A DNA stretch of 64,000 bases from Deltaproteobacteria bacterium. GTDB lineage: Bacteria; UBA10199; GCA-002796325; JACPFF01. The stretch lies in contig JACPFF010000019.1 in the NCBI GenBank assembly GCA_016183065.1, forward strand, positions 105,351 to 169,350, read 5' to 3'. The notes under the pieces were generated by a model. That model searched no databases. It worked only from the letters and a program-made list of their open reading frames with translations, and was not told the origin of the DNA. The position numbers and the translations under genes are program-made. Every line of letters starts with the position of its first letter. The stretch's first letter is position 1. This document shows positions 1 to 8,910 of this stretch, piece after piece.

Positions 1-758
1 AGCGCAAAGGTTGCCGCATCGAGATAGGGCCGCCATTCTGGATCGGTGGCGTGGGCCTGTCGGAACGTCCCCCACTCGTTGTGCACTGCCGCCGGAATAA
101 CCGGGGGACGCCGTCGATTGGCCACCACAGGGCCGAGTGCCATCTGGACGGAAGTGCGCAGGGCCTGTGCAATGTCGAGTGTCTCCCTGACCGGGAGTTC
201 TTCGCAGAGCGTGACGATCAGGGCCCGGGTCTGTGCACGATCGTGCAGGGTGGAACGGATGGCCATTCCATGTTCATATAGGGGACCCCGCGGCACCGCA
301 TCCGTGACGACCCAGGGGGCCCGGAGAAATCCCAGGCCATGGCCGGTGGCCGGAAGATCGACCAGAATCCGGTCCCAGCGGGATGTTTGCGTCATGGACC
401 AGATTTTGCCAAGACACATCAGGGCATTGATGCCGGGAGTTGCATCGAGAAAATAGTGGACAAACCGGTTGTCAAACAGTGTGCGATAGAGTGCGTGGGA
501 TCCGAGTCGCCCGGTGGCATATTCGGTAAATGCATCATGGGCATTGATCGACGCGACCGTGAGGTGTGGCGCCACGGCGATTCCTTCGTACGAAAGCGGC
601 GTCTGATGAAAATACACCCCAAAGTCTTGCGTTTCGATTTCGACGAGGAGCACCTCTTCGGCGCAGCGTGCCCGCCAAAGTGCCGCCGCCGCGGCAACGA
701 CCGTCTTCCCCACGCCCCCCTTGCCAAGGATGAAAATGAGGCGGGCATCAGGAAACAT
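1..758 (-). CDS. ArsA/GET3-family ATPase, 3' part cut by window edge
   Basis: The minus-strand frame opens at an ATG (758-756) and runs off the left edge, giving 252 codons. Residues 12-19 are the deviant Walker A GKGGVGKT. Around residue 125 is DLPATGHG, which resembles the DTAPTGHT switch segment of ArsA/anion-transporting ATPases, so I place it there rather than with plain ParA/MinD. Family members are cytosolic ATPases that couple ATP hydrolysis to handing over metalloids or client proteins; the client here is unknown. It starts two bases after the PhaR gene stop, so the two are probably cotranscribed and translationally linked. The C-terminal half is outside the window. Confidence 0.8.
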   Translation of the reverse strand, partial: MFPDARLIFILGKGGVGKTVVAAAAALWRARCAEEVLLVEIETQDFGVYFHQTPLSYEGIAVAPHLTVASINAHDAFTEYATGRLGSHALYRTLFDNRFVHYFLDATPGINALMCLGKIWSMTQTSRWDRILVDLPATGHGLGFLRAPWVVTDAVPRGPLYEHGMAIRSTLHDRAQTRALIVTLCEELPVRETLDIAQALRTSVQMALGPVVANRRRPPVIPAAVHNEWGTFRQAHATDPEWRPYLDAATFA

Positions 759-760
759 GG

Positions 761-1300
761 TTATTCTTTTTCGCGCGCATGGAGACGACGCTCGAGATCT
801 TCTATGCGCTGCTGCAGCTGTCGGATGTCGGACTGTACAGTCGGGATATTCGACACGTTTTTCACGGTCGGACGCACCTTGGTGTCGACAAACTTCCTGA
901 TAATGGAGAGCAGGTCGTCGCGGGCCTCGTGCGAGATCTTTCCCTTGCGTACCAGGCCGTCCACCGCTTCGCTGACTTCATCGCGCACGTGCTCCAGCTC
1001 GCGCACGCCCGACTCGAAGGCCTTATGCGCAAAGCCCCGGAGGGTTTCGCCACCACTGCGAATGATATTGGTGAGGGTCGCCAGCGGGAGGACATTCTTC
1101 TGCCGTTTCTCTTCCTCGAAAATAATCTGGGAGAGCGTGACGCTCGTCAGATCTTCCTTGGTGGCATTGTCGACCACATGCACGTCTTCGCCCTGTTTGA
1201 CCAATTCGGCAATATCTTCCAGAGTGACATAACAACTGTCGACGGTATCGTAGAGCTTGCGATTCTGGTACCGCTTGATGGTGCGTATCCCCTTCGTCAT
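761..1300 (-). CDS. phaR: PhaR-type polyhydroxyalkanoate synthesis regulator
   Basis: 179 aa. The first ~65 residues match the PHB/PHA accumulation regulator DNA-binding domain: IKRYQNRKLYDT, then YVTLEDIAELVKQGEDV and TLSQIIFEEEK. In PHA-storing bacteria PhaR binds DNA and PHA granules and represses phasin and synthesis genes. Residues ~75-179 are helical with a coiled-coil-like end (IRQLQQRIEDLERRL), suggesting oligomerisation. It lies between a small unknown gene and the ArsA-like ATPase, both on the same strand. No PHA synthase is in the window, so a PHA role is inferred from the family. Confidence 0.85.
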   Translation of the reverse strand: MTKGIRTIKRYQNRKLYDTVDSCYVTLEDIAELVKQGEDVHVVDNATKEDLTSVTLSQIIFEEEKRQKNVLPLATLTNIIRSGGETLRGFAHKAFESGVRELEHVRDEVSEAVDGLVRKGKISHEARDDLLSIIRKFVDTKVRPTVKNVSNIPTVQSDIRQLQQRIEDLERRLHAREKE

Positions 1301-1310
1301 ACCGGTCCCC

Positions 1311-1628
1311 TTATCTCTTTCGCGAATGCTGTCGTTGTGGTTTTACAGTGCGCCTGCGGGTCGACCTTGCGGAGGGTGTCGTGTCGTGATCGGCGCCGTT
1401 CCCCGCATTTGTCCACTGGCGCAAGGTCTGCTGCAAATTCTGCAAGACCGATGGCAAATAGGGATACTGGTCCGCGAGTCCTGTCGTCGCAGCAGTCCCT
1501 TGCAGGGTGCCGAACGCGGCCTCCACCGCCGAGACGAGTGCGCGTCCCGCGGCCTGGAGATGGTACCGGATCTCCGGCGAGCTCCAGAGCGTCATCAGCA
1601 GTCCCTGTCGTGTCGATGGTGCGTCCAT
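1311..1628 (-). CDS. hypothetical small protein, helical with basic tail
   Basis: 105 aa, not recognised. The first ~75 residues are helix-forming and fairly hydrophobic; the last ~25 are rich in Arg, Lys and Ser/Thr. It sits directly upstream of phaR, so a phasin-like or DNA/granule-associated role is possible but purely contextual. Its start overlaps the end of the upstream 48-aa ORF by 34 bases. An overlapping longer frame (1297-1704) reads less like a protein and was not chosen. Confidence 0.55.
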   Translation of the reverse strand: MDAPSTRQGLLMTLWSSPEIRYHLQAAGRALVSAVEAAFGTLQGTAATTGLADQYPYLPSVLQNLQQTLRQWTNAGNGADHDTTPSARSTRRRTVKPQRQHSRKR

Positions 1629-1741
1629 AACCTGCGAATACGATGTCCTTCATGACTATACACGATGACACCGGCAATACTCCCCAGAATGAGCCACTCT
1701 GCAAGTCCTAAGTTATTCCATAATTCCGCGATCGTCGGCAT
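1595..1741 (-). CDS. small single-pass membrane protein (48 aa)
   Basis: A short frame from ATG 1741 to TGA 1595. Residues ~13-28 (LAEWLILGSIAGVIVY) form one hydrophobic segment followed by a His/Arg-rich tail, so N-out or N-in single-pass topology is possible. It fills the otherwise empty space between the membrane protein at 1783-2292 and the 105-aa gene in a same-strand run, which supports it. There is no clear Shine-Dalgarno. Function unknown. Confidence 0.45.
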   Translation of the reverse strand: MPTIAELWNNLGLAEWLILGSIAGVIVYSHEGHRIRRLWTHHRHDRDC

Positions 1742-1782
1742 GGCGCCCCATTAGTACTGGAAAGGGGTGGGGATCGCAATCG

Positions 1783-2292
1783 CTATGTCACCTGTGCCGC
1801 GCGTTGTGGCCGCGCGCCGGGCATGCTCCGGGGCGTGTGCGACAGTGTCGGCGCACGATGACTGAAGACATTGACTCGCAGCGCGCTGTCGTCCGTCAGA
1901 TGAAAATAGAGCAAAACACCCGAGACATAGACAAAAAACCCCTGCACGATTGCCAATCCCCACAGGAGTACGGGAGGGAGACCTCCCCAGAGGAGTGCTG
2001 TTGCCATTGCGAGCGAGTAACTGCCCAGGACGTTGATGCGGCGAAAGTGGTTTTCGATGCCGAGCGGTCTTGTGCCGCCGCGCTGATGGGGAAGGCGCCG
2101 ATACCAGCGGACCGAGCCGAAAAAACGGAGGACCAGATAGGTCACGACCAGCGCAAGCGGGCCACTCATTTCGAGGGCAGTCCAGGTCGTGGCACTGCCG
2201 CGCGTGCGGAAAAAACCGGCGAGTCCAACGACACTCGCCATCTCCAGAAAGAGGGGAAATGGGCTGCAGTAGTGAAAGAAAAAACGGAGCAT
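1783..2292 (-). CDS. multi-pass membrane protein of unknown function
   Basis: 169 aa. Hydrophobic segments lie near residues 5-27, 43-60, 92-108 and 110-130, with a basic loop between (SVRWYRRLPHQRGG). No enzyme signature that I recognise. It follows the phosphodiesterase gene by 14 bases on the same strand, so the two are likely cotranscribed; the product may act at the membrane alongside that exported enzyme. The last ~35 residues are polar and Arg/Pro-rich. Confidence 0.65.
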   Translation of the reverse strand: MLRFFFHYCSPFPLFLEMASVVGLAGFFRTRGSATTWTALEMSGPLALVVTYLVLRFFGSVRWYRRLPHQRGGTRPLGIENHFRRINVLGSYSLAMATALLWGGLPPVLLWGLAIVQGFFVYVSGVLLYFHLTDDSALRVNVFSHRAPTLSHTPRSMPGARPQRAAQVT

Positions 2293-2306
2293 AGCACTGG
2301 AACATA

Positions 2307-3875
2307 CTAAAAGAGCGGGGTACCGTCAATGCAGTGGCGGCAGACGCCAAGCCCGAACCATTGCAACATGGTCGGATAGAGATCGGTGACCTGTCCCACG
2401 GAGCGCGTGCCCACGGGAATGGAGGGCCCCCGGATCAGCAGGGGGATCTGCATGTCGATCGCGCGGTGGGTCCCATGCGTCGCGGCCTTCCGGGCATAAA
2501 ATCCCCACGGGAGTTTGGCGATCACCACCATGTCCCCGGCCCGGCCATCGTCAAAGATCTGGCCGAGTTGCGGAACGGCCCCCGGCGTGTCTGTGCGGGC
2601 CAGCGCCGCGTTCCATTGGGCCACCGTAAGTGGCCGCCCGTGACGATACGCGCGCAGATGACGGTGCCGTGCAAATTGCAGCGGATCGCCGCTGATCGCG
2701 CGATAGCGATAGTATGATCGGCCGTGGCGCCGTTCGTGCGTGACAACCGCTTCCGCAGTGGACGTTACCAGCCGGACCCGGTCATGATCGCGTACGAGCA
2801 CAAGGTCGGTCGGCGGGGCCTCGGTCAGCAGTGAGACGAGATCGAGCCGGAAGGTGCCGGTCACCGGATAATTGCGTAGCGTGGGGTAATCGATAGGGAC
2901 GGCCCATCCCTGTGGCGCCTTGACAGTGACTGTCGCCACGGAGACGCCGCGCTCGCCGATATAGACACGGGCATCACGTCTCGGATGATTGCCCACGGTC
3001 GGTAATCCGTGGGCCTCGAAGAGTGCCTCGATGTCGAACACGCCGTCGATGTCATGCATGCCATGGTCGCTGGTGACGATCAGATAGGTCTTTTCAAGGA
3101 TCCGGCGGCGCCGGAGGAGGTCGATGAAGTCGCCGAGAAAGGCATCGAACTGGATCAGATTGCGGCGGATGCGGATATGCTGCGGTCCGTATTTGTGTCC
3201 CAGGAGATCCGTGCCGAAGAGGGCCACGAGACTGAAGCGCGGCAGCGCGTCATCGTGACCGTGGAAGAGGTCGAGGAGATCGCGATACGCATGATGGTCG
3301 ATCTGTTCATACCGCTTGTCGATCAAGAGCGACCAGAGGGGCACGAGAGGACTTTTGGGGCGACGCACCGTGGCATTGCGGAAATACGGGGAAAAGACCG
3401 CAGCCGTTGGATAGCCGGCCAGGTCATCAAAGAGCGTACCGCCGGACGACTGTGTGGTTGCGCGGATGTCACCGAGATAAGAATTGCGAAAATCCCGGTT
3501 GAGCGTGAGCGCCCCCGTGAGATTGAGAAAATTATGGACCTCGACATGGACGCGATCGAACCATTGCAGATACGGAATGCCGGCATGGCCCGGAAAGAGG
3601 CCGGAGATCATTGTTTGGTAGGCTGACATGGTTGCAGACGGAAAGATGGTCAGCGCCTGCGTAAAGCGGGTCCCCTCATCCACCAGATATTTTTTCGTAT
3701 TCGGCAATATGCCGGCATCAATCAGCTGATAGAGCATGTCCGGACGACAACCGTCCAGTACGAGCAGGACGACGTAGACGTCCCGGATGGGTGTGGGAGA
3801 CGCCGGCGTCGCCAGCCCTGTGATGGCCCATCCTCCCACGACCAGTGCGCACATGGCAGAGATCCATCGTCGCAT
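2307..3875 (-). CDS. exported alkaline-phosphatase-superfamily phosphodiesterase
   Basis: 522 aa from the ATG at 3875; the frame stays open further upstream, but this start gives a clean signal peptide (residues 1-23, cleavage near GLATPA). The nucleotide pyrophosphatase/phosphodiesterase fold is clear: metal-binding LVLDG with Asp41; nucleophile Thr82 in FPSATMSAYQT; then FGTDLLGHKYGP, VTSDHGMHD, and late THGTHRAIDMQIPLL. The family hydrolyses phosphodiester or pyrophosphate bonds using two zinc ions, usually outside the cytoplasm; the substrate cannot be told. It is the first gene of the minus-strand run ending in the ArsA-like ATPase. Confidence 0.87.
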   Translation of the reverse strand: MRRWISAMCALVVGGWAITGLATPASPTPIRDVYVVLLVLDGCRPDMLYQLIDAGILPNTKKYLVDEGTRFTQALTIFPSATMSAYQTMISGLFPGHAGIPYLQWFDRVHVEVHNFLNLTGALTLNRDFRNSYLGDIRATTQSSGGTLFDDLAGYPTAAVFSPYFRNATVRRPKSPLVPLWSLLIDKRYEQIDHHAYRDLLDLFHGHDDALPRFSLVALFGTDLLGHKYGPQHIRIRRNLIQFDAFLGDFIDLLRRRRILEKTYLIVTSDHGMHDIDGVFDIEALFEAHGLPTVGNHPRRDARVYIGERGVSVATVTVKAPQGWAVPIDYPTLRNYPVTGTFRLDLVSLLTEAPPTDLVLVRDHDRVRLVTSTAEAVVTHERRHGRSYYRYRAISGDPLQFARHRHLRAYRHGRPLTVAQWNAALARTDTPGAVPQLGQIFDDGRAGDMVVIAKLPWGFYARKAATHGTHRAIDMQIPLLIRGPSIPVGTRSVGQVTDLYPTMLQWFGLGVCRHCIDGTPLF

Positions 3876-4101
3876 GGGCGCGGTGTAACGAAAAACAGGA
3901 CGTGTGTCCACTGTGAGCGCCGTGTCTGCAGCCGCATCAGGCGATATCGTGGGATGGCCGGAGGATCGCCTTTTTCTTGATCGGCGTGCGCAAACCCAAA
4001 TAGGCGCGTTTTTCAGAGGGTCCTATCGGCAGTGGCAAGAAAAAGTGAGATCCGCGAAGGGATGGACCCCGGAAGGGGATTTTGCCAACAGCTAGCCGGT
4101 T

Positions 4102-4117
4102 GGGGTATCGATACCCC
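4102..4117. promoter_or_regulatory. perfect 16-bp palindrome between divergent genes
   Basis: GGGGTATCGATACCCC is a perfect palindrome, framed further out by CGGTT and AACCG. It lies in the 385-bp space between the divergent phosphodiesterase (start 3875) and the giant protein (start 4261). That space otherwise holds only the sigma-54 elements. An operator or a dimeric-protein site is likely; the binding factor is unknown. Confidence 0.45.
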
Positions 4118-4230
4118 GCTGAGAACCGATTCCGAGAGAGTGTTGCCTCACTCATGCAGGCGTGGTACGTAATTACCGCAGTAAATTTCATGAGTTACTT
4201 CCAATTTACCATGTAGGAGCTGACCAACCT

Positions 4231-4246
4231 TGGCACGCAATATGCA
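4231..4246 (+). promoter_or_regulatory. sigma-54 (-24/-12) promoter of the giant protein
   Basis: TGGCACGCAATATGCA matches TGGCACGN4TTGCA at all but one fixed base, with GG and GC exactly 12 apart. The C of the -12 element is 4245, so transcription should start near 4257, four bases before ATG 4261. This decides the start codon of the next gene. An upstream ATTTCA (4185-4190) is a candidate activator site. Confidence 0.72.
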
Positions 4247-4260
4247 GTTATACGCCGTTT

Positions 4261-7200
4261 ATGGGTGGCCCTCCGACAAAAGTGGGTGGCGCGACTTCTC
4301 ACTTATCTTCAGCAAAGGCGACGCCGGTTGGGCGTACCACGGCCTCGAGCCCTGTCGTTTCCGCGTCCAAGGTATCATTAAATGCCCGTCATGATCCACA
4401 CGACACCAGCTGCCATGCCTCGGAGGCGCCGCTCTGTCGGGAAGCACGGCGGCGGGCACAACGGCCTCGCTCAATGACACAATGGCAGGCGTCGGCCACT
4501 CAGGTTTCATCGAAGGGGCCACCGCAGATACCCGTCTCTGGCACTCCTGAAGTCTGGGATCGTCCTATTGCGATCGCGGAATTGGACCGCTGCATCGCCA
4601 TGTTCGATCAAGGGGAATGTTCCCCGCTCGATCCCGACGGGGAGGTCCTCGTCACGTTGCGAGCTATGCAACATCAACTGACGATCGAAACAGATCCCGA
4701 CGAAATTGCCCGACTGATTGAGCGTACTGCCGTGGTGAAAGAGGGCCTTGAACAGTGGCATACGCTCGAGGCGCAGTTGGAAGCGTCGTTGCAAGATAGC
4801 GCGCGCGTGCAATCGATACGTCGTGCCTATGCCCAACAATTGCGCTCGGGCGACGTGCCTCAACTACGGGAGGTATTGCGTCGTGGAACACGTCTGCTCG
4901 CCGATCTTCACCTGATGACTCGTGCAGAGGCTGCGCACAAGCTCTTGGTCGCGGCCAGTAATGACATGGTGCAGTCCGATACCGTGCCGCTCCAGGTCGA
5001 ATATTCGCCTGAGAGTGGTCTCATCATGGGGGAGAGCTATCTGGGCGACAACGCCACGTTGTCACCAGCACGGCTCAACCGGAATGCATTGACGCGGACC
5101 TATCGGATGTTGGCGAACAGCGATGATCCAGCACATCGGGCACTGGCGACGTCGTTGCGTGCCGCAGTCGGATATTTTCGTAGTCGAGAGGCCATCGGAT
5201 TATTGGACGCCCAATCGGCAGAGCGCCGAACTCTTCGCGCAGCGCTTCAGCGACATCTGCGGACGATTGAGCAGGCGCTCCCGTATATTGAGCAGAAAGA
5301 GGTGGCAGAGGCCCCTGCCGACGTGGTGCCGTCCGCCACCGCAAAAGATTCCCTGGCCATGCAGCACGCCCTGCTGCGCGATCGCGCGCAGCAACTCTAC
5401 GCCGCACTGAATACGCTCAAAAAGGAATTGGCTGTGCAAGGGGCCGGATGGAACCTTGGTCAGGGAGATGCCAACATCAGTCTCGCGTTAGTCGATCAGC
5501 TCATTTCCGAGACCCGCGGGTTGTTACAGGGTGTGCATTGCCAAGGGATATGGGTGCCAGGCCTTGAGAGCCGCACCGTAAGTCCCGATGTATTAATCCA
5601 GCATGCCTCACGCTTTGCGCACTTAGTGGAATCGCGGGGATATGCCACGGCCCGGCATCGTCTAGAGGAACTCGGCTACTATATGGGCATCCGCGACATG
5701 ATCTACGAAGGGACGATTTTGGCCCCGTTGGGGCTTGTGGGTGCTGCTGTGGCGCGGGCTCGGGCCCTTACGTGGGTGGCCAAAATGGGGCTTGAAGGGA
5801 CACGGGCCGGTGGTGCCATAGTATTGCTCGCAGAGTCCTCAGGCCTCACCATTGGATCGCTTGTCGGTGAACAGGCCTTTGTCCTCGGTGAGCCACTCCC
5901 CGCTGGGCTGTGGGAGACAACAGAATATCTGGCCAAGCGGGTCCTCCTCGGCATGGGCATGCTCAAGACCTTTCATACGGTGATGGGGGCGCTGGGGCCT
6001 CGTATCCAACAGGTGGCCATGCGGACCGCCATTGCCACGCTGCGGCGCCGCGGCATCTCCTTGCAACACCTCTTGACAAACGAAGGCCAAGCCTTGCTGG
6101 CCCGGGAGTTGCAAACCAGTTTCCGCATTGCCTTGCAAAATGTGGGGATCCGTATGGCAGGGAGTTATGCAGGATTCACGGGGTGGGATTTTGTGGCGGT
6201 CAATATTGAACAGGGACTTGATGGACAATTTGCCCCGGACGCGGCGGCGGCACAGGTCTGCAGTGTGAAGGCGCTGGTGCATCGGGCGGTCATGGTTCCT
6301 GCCTTTGAACTGTATGGGGGCATCACACAGATGCGCCAGGCACGACAGCTGACCACGGCGTGGAACCAATATCTTGCCGAGCACACAGACGTTGCGAGTG
6401 AATATCGGCGCGTACAAACGGATGTGACAGATGCGGCGGAGGCGTTTGGTGCGCTGCTGCGCGACACCAAAGGCGGCATGGACGCGGACCCGGCGCACGT
6501 GAAGGCATGCAAAGATCGGATGCGTCAGACCTTGCGTCAAGCGTTGACCTTTTACGAGTCCTTGCCGGAGACATTTCGTGGGGAGGCAACCACAATTCGC
6601 GAGCGGTTGCACCGCGCGGAGTACGTGGAAGGCGAGATTGCCAAGATCGTGACAGTCATCGGTCCGCACAATGTACACGGCGTGATCGAATATGCCGCAG
6701 GCCGTTTCACCTACGATGTCACACGCGAGGCCCAACTGATCACAGCGCTCGAACAGAGCGGCGCCCGTGTGACGCAGGGGCGCGACGGGATACTTATCGT
6801 GAATGACGCGATCTATTTAGCCCCCAATGTGGTGCACGAAGGACCTATTGTCCGCGCACGGCGCGAAATGGAAGCCATTCAACGCGTACTCCCAGTGGCG
6901 ATCGCCACGCCATTCAGTCGTGGAGTGCCGGCAGACTCTGCGGGCGGACGCCAAGCGCACACGCCAGGTACGGGTCGCCGCACGCGATCCTCGGTGAGTG
7001 GCGTGAAGCAACCGACCGCTCGCATTGTACGTCGTGACGAGGTCGCATCGCCGGGAATAACGGAGTCTACGCGCCGTGAACCAGCGGAGGCCGGCGGTGG
7101 AGGTCATGGCGCCGATGCGCTCCAGCATCTGCATGCGAGGCTGTGGGATTGGGCGCGTCTGCATGGCGACGAGGCGGATTACCGTACCGAGTTCGTCCAA

Positions 7201-8910
7201 TTGCGGCGAGAGATTGAGCACTTGCAGCAAGACGGGGTGGGTGACCCACAGCATATCCGGAGTCGATTGGATATTTTATCCGATGAATTGGGTTGCGAGC
7301 CACCGGTTACTTCACCCCCCGCAGCGGAGGCCGCACAGCCTGTCGAACCAGCACGCGCAGATCCTCGGGATCCACGCACGGCCGAACCGCGATCCATTGT
7401 CGATGCGATTGAAGCGGCCGAGGCGGGGCTCTGCGAGCTCATCGGGGGGACCTTGTTCATTGTGGTGGAGGCCGGCAAGGTGATCACCGTGGCGGACCTC
7501 CTCCAGACGGTCCCGTTACAGGGGCTTCGGCGTATCGAAATTGAATTGCCCGAGGGGGAGGCCATTACAGCCGACACGACGTTGCGGATGCAATCGTTCC
7601 AGGATGCCGGCATTGATGTCGTGGTACGGGGTGGAGAGGCCGTACCGCCTTCAGTCGCTGTGGCCACAGCATCCGTAGCGGATCATGATGCACAGAACGT
7701 GACGGCTGCTGTGCCAGTGCCGACTGTCGAGCCCAAGGGACAAGGGCATGTGCCTTCGCATGGTGAAGATCCGGCCTCGGCACCGGACCGTCAGGTTGCG
7801 GTGACCATCCCGCAGCCGACTGCAGCAGCGGCTGAGAAGCGGGCACGGGCCATTTTTCGCGATCAGCCAAAGATCCTCCAAGTGATAGTGTGGCGCAGTA
7901 ATGGTCGGAAGAGTCTCTTTACACGGGACGCCCCGCGATCCGGTGTGGCGGAGACCGGCGAGGCTTCCAAGCCGGCCGCCGTGCAGTTACAGTCCACCGT
8001 CACAGCGGCTCTACGTCCATCACGCAACGCCTCTGTCTGGCCGGAGAAAATTCGTTCGGCAATGTGCAATGCGTTGGGTTCTCTGTCGGGACGCGAATGG
8101 AATCCGCAACAACTGGAACAGTCGGAACGCAGTGAAGATGCGCGTTTGGTCCGCAATTCGCTCATCGCCGAAGGCGATCTCCTTGCGCTGGCCGGGCGGC
8201 GCACTGCCGATGGCCGCCGCACGGTGGAAGGCCGCAATACCCTCAAGCTGCTCGCTCTCTTTGCGACCTCGAAGACGCCGGCCACGGCGTGGATGTGGGT
8301 GCGGGCCTTGGCGAACATGGCGCGGCGGACGGGGCAAGCCCATGTCTTTGATGCGATCGTCTCTGAGACCCTGGAGCTCTATCGTCGTGCCCGAGCCAAT
8401 GGTGTAGCGCTGCGCGGCAGCGTGGTGGAATCGGTGGCAAAGACGCATGAGACCGTGGTGCGGGATTTGAAATATCCCCCACACAAAGTCAGCGAGATGC
8501 GACAAAGCGCGCAAGGCGAATTGGCCGTGGTACGGGGACTCCTTGCACATAGTAACCATGTTGCCGTGGTCGATGTATTGCCACGGTCGGGGACGGGACA
8601 TAATACGACTCCTGATTTGCGGATCGTCTTTCGTGGAGCGTCCCCGTGGACAGAGCTTTGGGATGTCAAAACGTCAAGAGTTGGTCATCACCGGATTGAT
8701 TATGGCCAATTTGCGAGTGGGCTTTACGCCAACATCGATGGCTCTCGCGTGATACTGTTGGGCGGGGGATTGTCCACAGAAGTGATTGGCGAGATACGTC
8801 AGCCGCGTCGCGGGTTTCGTATTCATCATTTCCCAGATCTTGCACCGTCGCCAGCGGACTTTCGGCGCATTGCTACCCCGACACCAGCGCGGGAGGGAGG
8901 ATCCCGATAG
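4261..8910 (+). CDS. 1549-aa protein with C-terminal PD-(D/E)xK-like motif
   Basis: The frame extends back to a GTG at 4162, but the sigma-54 promoter puts the mRNA start at about 4257, so ATG 4261 is the start; there is no Shine-Dalgarno. No signal peptide is visible. The first ~100 residues are Ser/Thr/Ala-rich. A long helical region follows (~110-450), then a Gly/Ala-rich hydrophobic stretch (~480-580), more helices, a low-complexity linker (~920-1000 and again ~1060-1090) and a globular C-terminus. Near the end, TTPDLRI (Asp1452) and ELWDVKTS (Asp1468, Lys1470) fit a PD-(D/E)xK nuclease core, as in some contact-dependent inhibition and polymorphic toxins. Function is unproven. No same-strand immunity gene follows; the next gene is convergent and overlaps by 38 bp. 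Confidence 0.75.
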   Translation: MGGPPTKVGGATSHLSSAKATPVGRTTASSPVVSASKVSLNARHDPHDTSCHASEAPLCREARRRAQRPRSMTQWQASATQVSSKGPPQIPVSGTPEVWDRPIAIAELDRCIAMFDQGECSPLDPDGEVLVTLRAMQHQLTIETDPDEIARLIERTAVVKEGLEQWHTLEAQLEASLQDSARVQSIRRAYAQQLRSGDVPQLREVLRRGTRLLADLHLMTRAEAAHKLLVAASNDMVQSDTVPLQVEYSPESGLIMGESYLGDNATLSPARLNRNALTRTYRMLANSDDPAHRALATSLRAAVGYFRSREAIGLLDAQSAERRTLRAALQRHLRTIEQALPYIEQKEVAEAPADVVPSATAKDSLAMQHALLRDRAQQLYAALNTLKKELAVQGAGWNLGQGDANISLALVDQLISETRGLLQGVHCQGIWVPGLESRTVSPDVLIQHASRFAHLVESRGYATARHRLEELGYYMGIRDMIYEGTILAPLGLVGAAVARARALTWVAKMGLEGTRAGGAIVLLAESSGLTIGSLVGEQAFVLGEPLPAGLWETTEYLAKRVLLGMGMLKTFHTVMGALGPRIQQVAMRTAIATLRRRGISLQHLLTNEGQALLARELQTSFRIALQNVGIRMAGSYAGFTGWDFVAVNIEQGLDGQFAPDAAAAQVCSVKALVHRAVMVPAFELYGGITQMRQARQLTTAWNQYLAEHTDVASEYRRVQTDVTDAAEAFGALLRDTKGGMDADPAHVKACKDRMRQTLRQALTFYESLPETFRGEATTIRERLHRAEYVEGEIAKIVTVIGPHNVHGVIEYAAGRFTYDVTREAQLITALEQSGARVTQGRDGILIVNDAIYLAPNVVHEGPIVRARREMEAIQRVLPVAIATPFSRGVPADSAGGRQAHTPGTGRRTRSSVSGVKQPTARIVRRDEVASPGITESTRREPAEAGGGGHGADALQHLHARLWDWARLHGDEADYRTEFVQLRREIEHLQQDGVGDPQHIRSRLDILSDELGCEPPVTSPPAAEAAQPVEPARADPRDPRTAEPRSIVDAIEAAEAGLCELIGGTLFIVVEAGKVITVADLLQTVPLQGLRRIEIELPEGEAITADTTLRMQSFQDAGIDVVVRGGEAVPPSVAVATASVADHDAQNVTAAVPVPTVEPKGQGHVPSHGEDPASAPDRQVAVTIPQPTAAAAEKRARAIFRDQPKILQVIVWRSNGRKSLFTRDAPRSGVAETGEASKPAAVQLQSTVTAALRPSRNASVWPEKIRSAMCNALGSLSGREWNPQQLEQSERSEDARLVRNSLIAEGDLLALAGRRTADGRRTVEGRNTLKLLALFATSKTPATAWMWVRALANMARRTGQAHVFDAIVSETLELYRRARANGVALRGSVVESVAKTHETVVRDLKYPPHKVSEMRQSAQGELAVVRGLLAHSNHVAVVDVLPRSGTGHNTTPDLRIVFRGASPWTELWDVKTSRVGHHRIDYGQFASGLYANIDGSRVILLGGGLSTEVIGEIRQPRRGFRIHHFPDLAPSPADFRRIATPTPAREGGSR

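Noticed and set aside
1297-1704. 135-aa minus-strand frame
   Set aside because: It overlaps two better frames (105 aa and 48 aa), starts without a ribosome site, and is rich in Arg/Gly/Thr in shadow-like fashion.
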